Below are positions 1 through 9,117 of a stretch of DNA of 64,000 nt, in pieces (positions within the stretch are counted from its first letter, which is position 1; the number at the start of each line of letters is the position of its first letter). This stretch comes from an uncultured Lachnospiraceae bacterium (GTDB lineage: Bacteria > Bacillota > Clostridia > Lachnospirales > Lachnospiraceae). The notes under the pieces are model-generated. The model did no database searches and was not told the origin of the DNA. It saw only the letters and a list, made by a program, of their open reading frames with translations. A program made the translations under genes and the position numbers. The stretch lies in contig CAMNFR010000007.1 of the NCBI GenBank assembly GCA_946537305.1, positions 1 to 64,000 of the forward strand, written 5' to 3'.

Positions 1-2922
1 AGCCGGCGCGGCGGGGATCGTGGTGATCTCCCCCACCCCCTTGGCGCCGTAGGCCACGCCCAGAAGCTCCTCCTTCTCCACGTACATGGCGTGGATTGTC
101 GGGATCTGCGGCGCCCTCAGCAGACCCAGGGTACCGAATTTTGATTTCGGCACGCAGTCCTCCAGGCGGAAATCCTCCGTAAGAGCATATCCCATGCCCA
201 TCAGCACGCCGCCCTCGATCTGCCCCTGTATGGAGATGGGGTTGATCACCTTGCCGGCATCATAGGCCGCATAGATTTCGGTCACCCGACCGTCATCGTC
301 CAGCACGGCCACGTTGCTGGCATAGCCGTACGCGATATGGCTCTTGGGGTTGCTGCGCTTTGCGCCCAGCTTATCCGTGGGCTCAAAGTATTCGTAGCGG
401 AAGGTATATCCTTCCAGCGCGTCGATGGCTGCGCCAAGGTCCGCTACAGGCGCTCCGGCCCAGGCGGTCTGTGTTCCGCGCTTTCCGTAGGTCCCCTGGT
501 TCAGTCCGCTGCCCTTCGCATAGATCTCTCCGTCTTCCGACACGCGGATGACCGGGCTCAGGAAGGGCCCGCCCAGACTTCCCGGCGCAAACAGCGTGGA
601 AGTTCCGTACTGGGCTTCCGCATTGTCCGCCGCGCGGGGGCTGATGTATCCCGGGGCCTTGGAGAGGACCGCCAGAATATCCTGTCCTGTTTCCGCCGCC
701 ATCTCCGCCGCCTTCATGGCATCCCGCAGCAGGAAGGCCGCGCCGCGCACCGCCTCCCCGGTTAGCAGGGTCTGGCGGGAACCGGAGGTTGTTCCGGAAT
801 CCGGCGCGTTTTCTGTATTGGAGATGCCGTTTCTGATGCGGGAAAGCGGCAGCCCGGTGGCCTCCGCCACATCCTGACAGAACACGGTCAGACATCCCTG
901 ACCGATATCCGACGCCGCGCTGTAGATGGTGACCACACCGTTTTCTATGGTCAGTCTGGCGCGGCCGGCATCTGGCAGGCCTACGCCCACGCCGGCATTT
1001 TTCATGGCACAGGCGATACCGGCCCGCCCGGGATGGGCGTCAAAGTAAGGCTTTACAGCCGTCAGTGTTTCTTTCAGTGCCGTGGAAGGATCTGCGATCT
1101 GCCCGTTGGGCAGCACCTTCCCGGGCTCTATGGCATTGCGCCAGCGGATCTCCCACGGGGAGATCCCCACCTTATCCGCCAGCACATTGATCAGGGATTC
1201 CAGGGCGAATTCGCTCTGACAGACCCCGAAGCCGCGGAAGGCACCGGCCGGCGGATTATTGGTATAATAGCCGTAGCCGCGGATATCTGTATTCTGATAA
1301 CAGTACGGTCCTACGCTGTGGGTGCAGGCGCGCTCCAGCACCGGTCCGCACAGGCTGGCATAGGCGCCGGTATCAAAATTGATCTCACAGTCCAGACCGG
1401 TAAATATACCGTTCTCATCGCATCCCAGCGTAAAGGTCCCCACCATGGCGTGGCGCTTCGGATGGAAAGCAATGGATTCCGCCCGGGTGAACTTCACCTT
1501 GACAGGACGGCCGTATTTCACGGCTGCCAGCGCGGCGATATGCTGCGCGGAGACATCCTCCTTGCCGCCAAAGCCGCCGCCGATCAGCTGGTTTTCCACC
1601 ACCACGCGGGAAGGCTCCTTGTCCCAGCCGAACATGTGAAGAATCTCCTTGCGGGAATCATAGGCTCCCTGGTCCGTGGAAAGCACCTTGACGCCGTTCT
1701 TATAAGGGAAGGCCACCGCGCACTCCGGCTCCAGGAAGGCATGCTCTGTGAACGGTGTACGGAAGGTTTCCGTGACTACATGGGCGGAGGACGCCAGTGC
1801 CTTGGCCGCATCCCCGCGCACCACGTGCCGCTGCTGGCACAGGTTCCCGGCCGAATGTACCTTCGGGGCTTCCGGTGCCCGGGCTTCTTCGATGCTTCGC
1901 ACGGGCGTCAGTTCTTCGTAATCGATCTCGATCAGTTCTTTGGCTTTTGCCAGAATATACGGAGATTCTGCCGTTACCAGACAGATGGCATCTCCCACGC
2001 AGCGGGTGATCTCTCCCTCCGCGATCATCACATCCCAGTCCTGCTGAATGTGCCCGACCTTATTGCAGGGCACATCCGCGGCGGTCAGCACGCCCAGAAC
2101 GCCGGGTAGTGCCAGCGCCTTCTGGGTGTTGATCTTCAGCACCCGCGCCCGCGGATATTTGGACCGCACGGCGGAGGCATAGGCCATGGGCGGCATGCCC
2201 GCTTCCACGATGGTGCAGGCGTTGCAGCCGGGGTCGTCCTTCCGGTAGATATTCATGCCCGGGGTCAGGCGCGCGCGGGAAATTTCCTCTGTGCTCCAGC
2301 CGGCCTCTTCCGCCAGCCCCTCCGGGTGATCCATCGGCACAAAGAACTCCGGACCGATATCATCCGGATACTTTCCGTAGCCCAGGGTCTTCCGGCGCAC
2401 ATCCACGCGGAAGGCGCGGGCGCTCACGCCGTACTTTTCACCCTTTTCCAGGTCATCAATCTCCTTTTCGCCCCGCAGAATGGCAGCGGCGGCGGAGATT
2501 CCTTCAATAATTTTCTTATATCCCGTGCAGCGGCAGATATTGCCCTTCAGCGCAGCCTTGATCTCTTCCTCCGAAGGATCCGGATTTTTATCGATCAGTG
2601 CTTTTCCGGCCATCACCATGCCGGGAATGCAGAAGCCGCACTGTACGGAGCCGGCGGAGCCGAAGGCGTACACGAAGGCCTCTTTTTCACGCACGGACAG
2701 GCCCTCTACCGTGATGATCTGCTTTCCGTCCGCACGCTTTGTGTTCAGGATGCAGGCCTTCACAGCCTTTCCATCCGCCACGATGGTACATGTCCCGCAG
2801 GCACCCTCAGAGCATCCGTCCTTTACGGAATACAGCTTCAAATCATCTCGCAGGAACCTCAGCAGAGGCTTTTCCTCCTCTGTGGTGTATTCCTTGCCGT
2901 TTACTGTAAATGTATAGGACAT
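1..2922 (-). CDS. Selenium-dependent xanthine dehydrogenase-like Mo hydroxylase, fused 2Fe-2S + Mo domains (3' end off window)
   Basis: The 974 codons present read in frame to base 1, so the C-terminus lies outside the window. Residues 1-140 are a two-cluster 2Fe-2S domain: Cys37, 42, 45 and 57 form the plant-type site, and Cys95, 98, 130 and 132 the second (QCGFC and CRCTGY). The rest is the molybdopterin-binding domain with IGGGFGGKED, AFRGFG and near the end KGVGEITTIPAAPA, whose Glu matches the catalytic glutamate of xanthine dehydrogenases. No FAD domain is present, so electrons must leave through a partner, perhaps YgfK. The start at 2922 has GGGGAGGAAG upstream. Its place after yqeB, ygfK and ssnA is diagnostic of the SDMH family, whose Enterococcus faecalis member is a Se-dependent xanthine dehydrogenase. 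The true substrate could be another purine or N-heterocycle. Confidence 0.87.
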   Translation of the reverse strand, partial: MSYTFTVNGKEYTTEEEKPLLRFLRDDLKLYSVKDGCSEGACGTCTIVADGKAVKACILNTKRADGKQIITVEGLSVREKEAFVYAFGSAGSVQCGFCIPGMVMAGKALIDKNPDPSEEEIKAALKGNICRCTGYKKIIEGISAAAAILRGEKEIDDLEKGEKYGVSARAFRVDVRRKTLGYGKYPDDIGPEFFVPMDHPEGLAEEAGWSTEEISRARLTPGMNIYRKDDPGCNACTIVEAGMPPMAYASAVRSKYPRARVLKINTQKALALPGVLGVLTAADVPCNKVGHIQQDWDVMIAEGEITRCVGDAICLVTAESPYILAKAKELIEIDYEELTPVRSIEEARAPEAPKVHSAGNLCQQRHVVRGDAAKALASSAHVVTETFRTPFTEHAFLEPECAVAFPYKNGVKVLSTDQGAYDSRKEILHMFGWDKEPSRVVVENQLIGGGFGGKEDVSAQHIAALAAVKYGRPVKVKFTRAESIAFHPKRHAMVGTFTLGCDENGIFTGLDCEINFDTGAYASLCGPVLERACTHSVGPYCYQNTDIRGYGYYTNNPPAGAFRGFGVCQSEFALESLINVLADKVGISPWEIRWRNAIEPGKVLPNGQIADPSTALKETLTAVKPYFDAHPGRAGIACAMKNAGVGVGLPDAGRARLTIENGVVTIYSAASDIGQGCLTVFCQDVAEATGLPLSRIRNGISNTENAPDSGTTSGSRQTLLTGEAVRGAAFLLRDAMKAAEMAAETGQDILAVLSKAPGYISPRAADNAEAQYGTSTLFAPGSLGGPFLSPVIRVSEDGEIYAKGSGLNQGTYGKRGTQTAWAGAPVADLGAAIDALEGYTFRYEYFEPTDKLGAKRSNPKSHIAYGYASNVAVLDDDGRVTEIYAAYDAGKVINPISIQGQIEGGVLMGMGYALTEDFRLEDCVPKSKFGTLGLLRAPQIPTIHAMYVEKEELLGVAYGAKGVGEITTIPAAPA

Positions 2923-2949
2923 AGGGTTTCTTCCTCCCCTCTTCCTGCT

Positions 2950-3795
2950 TTATATGACCTCAGTTCCGGCGGTATAGATACGAAGATTTCCTTTCTCACG
3001 CCGCCAAAGCTTTCCGGCCTCACGCTCTAAAATGGCTTCCAGCGCGCCGCCGGCGATAGCCAGTGATTTATCCGATACGGTGGTGAAATCCGCAGCCGCG
3101 CCGCGGGGGTCCACGTCGCCGGCCTTCATCCCTTCATAAACGGTCAGGCCGGTGGGGAGCATCCCCCTGATCATGCCGTCCGTCTGCGCCAGCACCGGAA
3201 CACCGTTCACGCTGGCTACGCGGTCACCCTTCTTCACCAGATCCCCGATCTTACGCTCCGCGCAGAAAATACCGTCCGCGGAGGCCCGCAGCAGTCTTTC
3301 CGCGCCGCGCCCCGCGATGACACCGGGCACGCCGGTGTTGGCGATGGCAGTCCCCTGACGGATGACCCGGCCCAGGGTATGGCCGCGCTTGGTCTCTATG
3401 ACGGCATGGCAGTCCACACCGACCGTAAAGCCAGGGCCAACACCGATCACCGTAGAAGCGTCTTTAATGGACGTGCCGGTATTTTTCTTGGCCATAATGG
3501 CATCCACCAGGACCTCCGGCCGCACTTCCTTCAGCGATCTTGCCTCCGGGTCCGCCAATACCGGGATTACGCCTTTGCCCAGCCACATCAATGCCTCGCG
3601 GGCGTTCTCCGCCCGCACGGCATAGACATCCTCCACGCGGCACTTCCCCAGACGGATCGCTTCCGAAAAGCATACCGTCCGGCGCACCGCTGTGGGTTCC
3701 GGTAGATCTGTCATGATCACGGAAAAATGCGACCGGTACAATCTAAGCGCAATTCCGGAAGCCAGATCGCCGGCTCCTTTTATATAAACAATCAT
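2950..3795 (-). CDS. yqeB: YqeB-family selenium-dependent molybdenum hydroxylase system protein
   Basis: A 281-residue protein matching the YqeB/EF2570 family, which occurs only with SDMH genes and is thought to help make or insert the selenium-containing molybdenum cofactor. The N-terminus starts with a Rossmann-like IKGAGDLASGIALRL. The middle has GVGPGFTVGVDCHAVIETKRG and the C-terminal half has a biotinyl-like DGMIRGMLPTG segment. The ATG at 3795 follows GTAGGATG. It lies 49 bases after ygfK and 27 bases before the fused hydroxylase, in one operon. The molecular reaction of YqeB is not established, so the role is inferred from context. Confidence 0.85.
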   Translation of the reverse strand: MIVYIKGAGDLASGIALRLYRSHFSVIMTDLPEPTAVRRTVCFSEAIRLGKCRVEDVYAVRAENAREALMWLGKGVIPVLADPEARSLKEVRPEVLVDAIMAKKNTGTSIKDASTVIGVGPGFTVGVDCHAVIETKRGHTLGRVIRQGTAIANTGVPGVIAGRGAERLLRASADGIFCAERKIGDLVKKGDRVASVNGVPVLAQTDGMIRGMLPTGLTVYEGMKAGDVDPRGAAADFTTVSDKSLAIAGGALEAILEREAGKLWRREKGNLRIYTAGTEVI

Positions 3796-3844
3796 GTTTC
3801 ATCCTACCCTTTTATTGCTTCCGCTCCCCCCGAAGGGAACGAAC

Positions 3845-6800
3845 TTACAGAAGATATCCGTAATCGGCTTTTACAGTGCGGATCAGGGCCAGAATGCCTT
3901 CCGGCAGACCGCAGTCATCGCGGCAGATATCATAGTCCGCTGCCTGTCCGAACAGCCGCACGCGCGCGGTACCTTCGTCTATCATCAGGAAGCCGGAGTT
4001 TTCACTGTCTGCGAAATCCTCCTCGCTCCAGAACAGCGTGAATTTATCCTTATACGGCCGTCCGCTCCAGGGGCAGAACACCGCGCAGTTGCCGCACTCG
4101 TTGCACATGCCGTCTACGTGCAGAATCTGAGGCATCTCCATGCCGGGCACGGAAATGACCACATTCGCCCGGTTGGGGCAGACATCCGCGCAGACCTCGC
4201 AGATCTTCGGGCAGCCAAGGCAGCGGTCATCCGCGGCAGGGCAGGCAGCATCCTTCAGCTCGCCCTTCTTCGCGAGGGCACGTTCTGCCGGAAGCTCTTC
4301 GTTGGCCGTGGCATAGCGGTCAAAGGAAACGCCTGTGATGGCCTTGGTGATGGTGATGGCATCGGCAATGGCTTTTACGACCGTGGCCGGACCTCTGCGT
4401 CCATCGCCCGCTGCGTAGATGCCGCGCACGGTGGTCATCAGATCGGCATTGACGACCGGTCTCCCCTTCCCATCCAAATCCACACCGGAGGCCTGGTACA
4501 GGGAGCCATCCACCTGCTCGCCCACGGCGGTGATGACGGCCGTGGCAGGAATCTGCTCCTTCCTGCCGGTCCCTACGGGGCTGCGGCGGCCGGAAGCATC
4601 CGGAGCGCCCAGCTCGCAGATCTCACAGGTCAGCAGTCCGTCCTGCACGCCTTCCGGCGCCAGAAGTTCGCGGAATTCCACGCCATCTTCGAGGGCCATC
4701 TGCAGCTCCTCTTCCTCCGCCGGCATGTAGCGGCGTGTACGGCGGTATACCAGGCGGACGTTTTCCACACCAGGCACCCGCTTTGCAGCGCGGGCGACAT
4801 CCATGGCGGTGTTGCCGCCGCCGATGACCACGACATCCGTTCCCAGCTGTACGCTCTCCGGCGCTGCCTTGAAGGCCTCCAGGAATTCCAGCGCATCCAG
4901 GGACTCCCCGTATTTCAGGGCAGGTCTTCCGTGCGCCCAGGCACCGATGGCCATCACGATATCCGTATAGCCTTCCTGCTTCAGCTCTTCTGCGGAGGCA
5001 ATCGTTCTGCCGGTCACCAGCCTGGCGCCGTATGCCAGGCAGAGGGCTACGTCCTTATCCAGCGCTTCATCGCTGATGCGGAAGCCCGGGATTACATAGC
5101 GGGGCACGCCGCCCGCTTTATCATTCTTTTCAAACAGGGTCACATCCGCCCCGGCCCGTGCCAGGAAAGCGGCTGCTGCCAGGCCCGCAGGGCCGGCGCC
5201 TACCACAGCTACCTTCTTCGCGGCATCTCCGCAGGCGGTGCAGGCCGTTCCTGCCGTCCCTTCGCGCTTTTCAGCCGCCAGTGTAGGCAGTACCGCGTCA
5301 AACGCTGCTTCCGCCGCGGCCAGCTTGACCTCACGGATATGTACGCTGCTCTCGTAGTGGTTTCTCATGCAGCGCTCACCGCAGGTGTGCGGGCAGAGCG
5401 TACCGGTGGTAAACGGAAGGGCATTGCGCTCCAGAATAATGCGAAGCGCATCCTCTTTCCGTCCCTCTTCCATCGCGGAAAGATATGCCGGAATATCCTG
5501 CTCGATGGGACATCCGCCCCGGCAGGGTGCCGTAAAGCAGTTCATCAGCGGCAGTGCCTCGCCGTTCTTTCTTTCCGGAAGGGGCTTGATGGGCTTTTTG
5601 CCGCGCGGCGTGGTCACGGAATATTCTACCAGTGCGGCTACCTTTTCCGCATCCACACCGGCAAAGCGCTCACATCCGCAGTTCATCAGAAGCTCACCGA
5701 TCTGGGACATGCGCTGGTATCCGCCGGGCTTTAACACGGTGGTCGCCATGGTGATGGGCCAGATGCCCGCGTCAAAGATCTTCTTAATGTTGAAGAAATC
5801 CGCGCCGCCGGAATAGCTGATGCGAAGCTTGCCGTTATACTGCCGCGTAATGCGATCCGCCAGCTCAATGGTCAGCGGGAACAGGCTGCGGCCGGACATG
5901 TACATTTCTTCGGAGGGAAGCTCTCCCGCCGCCACGTCCACCGGGAAGGTGTTGGTCAGCTTAATGCCGAACTCCAGGCCTTTTTCATCGCACAGCTTCT
6001 GAAGCCGCTCGAACATGGGGACGGCGTCCGCCCACTGCAGATCCTCCAGGAAGTGATGATCATCAAAGGCAATGTAATCGAATCCCAGGGAGTCCAGGCG
6101 CTTTCTGGCAAATTCGTATCCAAGAAGCGTCGGGTTGCACTTAATAAAGGTATTCAGGTTCTTTTCTTCGATCAGATAGGTCGCGATCCGCTCGATCTCC
6201 GCGGGAGGACATCCGTGAAGGGTGGACTCCGTGATGGAATTGGAGATGCGGGCAGGAATGGCCAGAACGTCCTCTTCGGTGACATTCTTCAGCAGTCCGT
6301 CCTTGACGGCCTGCAAACATACCCGGATGGCTTCCTGGAATACTTCCGTGCCGGAGGCATCCTTCATCTCCTCGATATAGCGGTCGACCTTGGGGGTCTT
6401 GATGCCCTCCAGATCGTAGCCCACAGACATGTTGAAAACAAAGGCATCCGGATCGCCCAGGGCCAGCTCCTTGGCCAGGACCTTGCAGACCACCCAGGCC
6501 TTTACGTATTCCGCGTAGGCCTGCGGCACCGTCAGTTCCGTGGACCACTCGCAGTTGTAGCATTCGTCCGCCGCCACAATACAGGGCTTGGGCACGCAGG
6601 CAGAAAGCTCCGCGCCGTCCATTTTCTGGACGGTCTTCAGTTCAAAGAAACGGGAGCCCGCCGCATAGGACGCAATAATGTTCTGTGCCAGCTGCGTATT
6701 AGGTCCTGCGGCCGGGCCGTAGGGGGACTCAATTTTTTCATCATAGATGGGCAGTGCCTGCCCGTTCGTGTACCGTACCAGTTTGGAAACGCCGAAAATG

Positions 6801-6877
6801 CTTCCATCCTTCCGGTATTCCTCCAGTATCCAGTGCAAAAGATGTTCAAAAGACATAGGCCGCATGATGTCGCTCAT
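3845..6877 (-). CDS. ygfK: YgfK-type putative selenate reductase / SDMH electron-transfer flavoprotein
   Basis: About 1010 residues, close to the usual YgfK length. Residues 1-440 are the family-specific domain. CTAPCRGGCP near 447 starts a GltD-like 4Fe-4S segment. A FAD Rossmann motif (VAVVGAGPAGLAAAAF) lies near 557 and a NAD(P) motif (VVVIGGGNTAMDVARA) near 683. A ferredoxin-like region at about 885-935 has CLGCPKICEVCADVCP and CNECGNCAVFCP. The ATG at 6877 (MSDIMRPM) is chosen over an upstream ATG because GGGGGGAGGATAAT sits directly before it and the upstream one would overlap ssnA. It likely moves electrons between NAD(P)H and the Mo hydroxylase. The historical 'selenate reductase' name is weakly supported for such clusters. 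Confidence 0.88.
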   Translation of the reverse strand: MSDIMRPMSFEHLLHWILEEYRKDGSIFGVSKLVRYTNGQALPIYDEKIESPYGPAAGPNTQLAQNIIASYAAGSRFFELKTVQKMDGAELSACVPKPCIVAADECYNCEWSTELTVPQAYAEYVKAWVVCKVLAKELALGDPDAFVFNMSVGYDLEGIKTPKVDRYIEEMKDASGTEVFQEAIRVCLQAVKDGLLKNVTEEDVLAIPARISNSITESTLHGCPPAEIERIATYLIEEKNLNTFIKCNPTLLGYEFARKRLDSLGFDYIAFDDHHFLEDLQWADAVPMFERLQKLCDEKGLEFGIKLTNTFPVDVAAGELPSEEMYMSGRSLFPLTIELADRITRQYNGKLRISYSGGADFFNIKKIFDAGIWPITMATTVLKPGGYQRMSQIGELLMNCGCERFAGVDAEKVAALVEYSVTTPRGKKPIKPLPERKNGEALPLMNCFTAPCRGGCPIEQDIPAYLSAMEEGRKEDALRIILERNALPFTTGTLCPHTCGERCMRNHYESSVHIREVKLAAAEAAFDAVLPTLAAEKREGTAGTACTACGDAAKKVAVVGAGPAGLAAAAFLARAGADVTLFEKNDKAGGVPRYVIPGFRISDEALDKDVALCLAYGARLVTGRTIASAEELKQEGYTDIVMAIGAWAHGRPALKYGESLDALEFLEAFKAAPESVQLGTDVVVIGGGNTAMDVARAAKRVPGVENVRLVYRRTRRYMPAEEEELQMALEDGVEFRELLAPEGVQDGLLTCEICELGAPDASGRRSPVGTGRKEQIPATAVITAVGEQVDGSLYQASGVDLDGKGRPVVNADLMTTVRGIYAAGDGRRGPATVVKAIADAITITKAITGVSFDRYATANEELPAERALAKKGELKDAACPAADDRCLGCPKICEVCADVCPNRANVVISVPGMEMPQILHVDGMCNECGNCAVFCPWSGRPYKDKFTLFWSEEDFADSENSGFLMIDEGTARVRLFGQAADYDICRDDCGLPEGILALIRTVKADYGYLL

Positions 6878-6891
6878 ATTATCCTCCCCCC

Positions 6892-8232
6892 CTAATATTC
6901 TCTGTGGTTCAGCTCTCCCCACAGCTTCTTGCTCTGCTCCAGGGTCCAGGCATTGATCTTCTCTTCATCAATGCCGACGAATTCACGGTCCTTATACAGC
7001 ACCTTTCCGTTGATAATGGTGGTGCGGCAGTTCTTGCCCATCATGCCGAAGATCATGTGGCCGTCCACATTTTCATCCGAGAACGGCGTGAAGGGCTTAT
7101 AATCCATCACGATGACATCTGCCGCGGCGCCTTCCTTCAGGATGCCCAGCGGCTTTTCAAAGTACTTCGCCGCGATTTTCCGGTTGTTTTCGAACAGCAT
7201 GGTCACATCCTCGCCCCAGGCAACATTCGGAAGGGCCGCATTGTGACGCTGGATGATCAGGAACACCTTCAGGCTCTCCAGCATGTCGTGGGTGTAGGCG
7301 TCCGTTCCCATGCCCACGGTGATTCCCTTGGCCATCATCTGCAGCACCGGCGCGCAGCCAACGGCATTGCCCATGTTGGACTCCGGATTGTTCACGACCA
7401 TGGTGCCGGTATCCTTAATGATATCCATCTCCGCCGGGCTTACATGGATGCAGTGCCCCAGCAGGGTCTTTTCTCCCAGCAAGCCGTTATACAGCAGGCG
7501 GTTGACGGGGCGGCAGCCGTAATTTCTCAGGCTGTCGTAGACATCGTTCATGCCCTCTGCTACATGGATGTGGAAGCCGGTCATGCCGTCGTTGGCTTCT
7601 ACCATCTTCCGGAAGGTCTCATCCGAGATGGTGAAAAGCGCATGGCCTCCGAACATGGCCTTGATCATATCGTCGTTTTCTGCCTTGGCCCAGCGGGCAA
7701 AATCTGCATTTTCCTGAATGCTCTGCGCCGTTTTTTCCGCGCCGTCTCTTTCGGAAACTTCATAGCAGAGGCAGGAACGGATGCCCAGTTCTTTAGCAAC
7801 GTCCTTGATGGCGAACAGGGATCCGGGAATCTCGCAGAAGCTGGCGTGGTGATCAAAAATGGTGGTCACGCCGTCCCGGATGCAGTCCAGAATGGTGGCA
7901 TAGGCGCAGGCCCTTGTGCCGTCCAGCGTCAGATGTCTGTCGATGGCCCACCAGGTGCCGTCCAGTACCTCAAAGAAATTGGTGGGATTGTTCCCGGCGA
8001 TGGAAAGGCCTCTGGCCAGTCCGGAATAAATATGTGTATGTGCATTGATCAGCCCCGGCATGATGATGCCGCCGTGGGCATCCACGAATTCCGCCTGCGG
8101 GTACGCTGCCTTCATGGCTTCGTATTCTCCCACTGCCAGGATCTTTTCGCCTTCAATCACGACCGCGCCATCCTTCAGATAAGGGCGGTCCGCATCTCTT
8201 GTAATAACCTGTCCGTTTCCTACCAGCAGCAT
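6892..8232 (-). CDS. ssnA: SsnA, selenium-metabolism-associated amidohydrolase
   Basis: A 446-residue metal-dependent amidohydrolase. The metal-binding HxH is at His65/His67 (INAHTHIYS). Further His and Asp ligands lie in FHIHVAEGMND, LLGHCIHVSP and GMGTDAYTHD. Members resemble chlorohydrolases and guanine or adenosine deaminases, so hydrolytic deamination of a purine-like ring is likely, producing substrate for the hydroxylase. The start at 8232 follows GAAAGGAGGAAACGCTT. It is 14 bases ahead of ygfK, in the order ssnA-ygfK-yqeB-hydroxylase that defines the SDMH set. The exact substrate is unknown. Confidence 0.88.
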   Translation of the reverse strand: MLLVGNGQVITRDADRPYLKDGAVVIEGEKILAVGEYEAMKAAYPQAEFVDAHGGIIMPGLINAHTHIYSGLARGLSIAGNNPTNFFEVLDGTWWAIDRHLTLDGTRACAYATILDCIRDGVTTIFDHHASFCEIPGSLFAIKDVAKELGIRSCLCYEVSERDGAEKTAQSIQENADFARWAKAENDDMIKAMFGGHALFTISDETFRKMVEANDGMTGFHIHVAEGMNDVYDSLRNYGCRPVNRLLYNGLLGEKTLLGHCIHVSPAEMDIIKDTGTMVVNNPESNMGNAVGCAPVLQMMAKGITVGMGTDAYTHDMLESLKVFLIIQRHNAALPNVAWGEDVTMLFENNRKIAAKYFEKPLGILKEGAAADVIVMDYKPFTPFSDENVDGHMIFGMMGKNCRTTIINGKVLYKDREFVGIDEEKINAWTLEQSKKLWGELNHREY

Positions 8233-8256
8233 AAGCGTTTCCTCCTTTCTGCCTTT

Positions 8257-8497
8257 CTATTCCTTCGGCAGAATGATATTCAGCACGACCGCCATGATGG
8301 TGGCGATCACAACAGGGGATTTACCAAAGATAATGGTCACGGCCGGCGGGAACAGCTGACATAGTGTGGCCAGCGCATTCGAGATAATGATGGCCGGCGT
8401 CACGCAGCCGACGATCATGGCTACGAGATGCTGCAGGGCCAGGGACAATGTCTGGTGAAAAGGCGGCCTTCTTCGCCTTATCCGTTTTGCCGTTCAT
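8257..8497 (-). pseudogene. Remnant of an NCS2 (xanthine/uracil) permease
   Basis: The reading frame ending at 8257 joins the start of an NCS2 permease (LQHLVAMIVGCVTPAIIISN) directly to its very end (FGKSPVVIATIMAVVLNI, then ILPKE and stop). About 350 residues in between are missing. An upstream ATG at 8497 encodes MNGKTDKAKKAAF in another frame. Removing one T from the TTTT run near 8458-8461 would join the two frames, so there is also a frameshift. The remnant is the first item after the SDMH promoter and sits 24 bases before ssnA. An intact copy would have imported xanthine or urate for these enzymes. The transport role has presumably moved elsewhere, perhaps to the nearby ABC system. Confidence 0.82.
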
Positions 8498-8499
8498 TT

Positions 8500-8521
8500 A
8501 CGAAAAGTGGTACCATTTCGT
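8500..8521. promoter_or_regulatory. Imperfect dyad just downstream of the SDMH promoter
   Basis: ACGAAAAGTGGTACCATTTCGT has arms ACGAAA/TTTCGT around the palindromic core TGGTACCA. It falls just after the expected transcription start and could be an operator for the PAS-HTH regulator. No second copy was found, so this is inference. Confidence 0.3.
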
Positions 8522-8531
8522 TGTCATCTAC

Positions 8532-8560
8532 AGTATACCACGGAAAAATCTAATTTTCAA
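8532..8560 (-). promoter_or_regulatory. Promoter of the ssnA-ygfK-yqeB-hydroxylase operon
   Basis: On the minus strand TTGAAA and TATACT are separated by exactly 17 bases, in an AT-rich gap after the xdhC terminator. It would transcribe the permease remnant and then ssnA onward. Confidence 0.68.
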
Positions 8561-8599
8561 TGATTATTTCAAAAAATTTTTTAGTTATAAAAATTTTTA

Positions 8600-8635
8600 A
8601 ATGCCGGCCCGTGGAGTCTCCCGCGGGCCGGCATT
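8600..8635 (-). terminator. Rho-independent terminator of xdhABC
   Basis: A perfect 12-bp stem, AATGCCGGCCCG with CGGGCCGGCATT, begins three bases after the xdhC stop. It is followed on the minus strand by TTTAAAAATTTTT. It separates xdhABC from the ssnA operon. Confidence 0.85.
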
Positions 8636-8637
8636 TT

Positions 8638-9117
8638 TTACTGATTTCTCTGTAGCATTGTTTTTTTGACGGCGCGAAGAATATTGTCGTACCCGGTACA
8701 GCGGCACAGATGCCCGGAAAGCAGCTTTCTCAGCTCCTCATCCGTGTAGATCTCGCCCCGCCGCAAAAAGCACTCCGCCTCCATAAGGAAGCCGGGCGTA
8801 CAAAAGCCGCACTGAATGGCCGTTTCCTCCACAAAAGCCTGCTGCAGATCGGAAAGTTCTCCGTCCGGCCCTACCAGGCCTTCTACGGTCTCGATCTCTT
8901 TTCCATCCGCCCAGATGGCCAGGTAAATGCAGGAATTGTAGCATTCCCCGTCGATGATGACCGCACAGGCGCCGCACTCGCCCACCTCGCAGCCTTTTTT
9001 CACAGAGGTCAGACTGTATTCATTTCGGAGCATATCCGCCAGAGATGCCCGCACATCTACCATGGCGGACCGTTCCTTTCCGTTAATCCGGCAGGTCACC
9101 AGCTTATATTGACTCAT
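8638..9117 (-). CDS. xdhC: Xanthine dehydrogenase-type 2Fe-2S subunit
   Basis: A 159-residue iron-sulfur subunit with the two 2Fe-2S signatures of molybdenum hydroxylases: KGCEVGECGACAV followed by the fourth Cys in YNSC, and IQCGFCTPGF with LCRCTGY. It carries electrons from the Mo centre to FAD. The ATG at 9117 follows GGAGGTGAACT, and its first four bases overlap the xdhB stop (ATGA), which implies translational coupling. The naming follows E. coli, where xdhC is the Fe-S subunit. In other bacteria xdhC means the cofactor-inserting chaperone, which this is not. Confidence 0.9.
   Translation of the reverse strand: MSQYKLVTCRINGKERSAMVDVRASLADMLRNEYSLTSVKKGCEVGECGACAVIIDGECYNSCIYLAIWADGKEIETVEGLVGPDGELSDLQQAFVEETAIQCGFCTPGFLMEAECFLRRGEIYTDEELRKLLSGHLCRCTGYDNILRAVKKTMLQRNQ

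Noticed and set aside
3794..5734. A 646-codon open frame on the plus strand
   Set aside because: It is antisense to ygfK, which has clear domain motifs. The translated product is low-information and histidine/arginine-rich.
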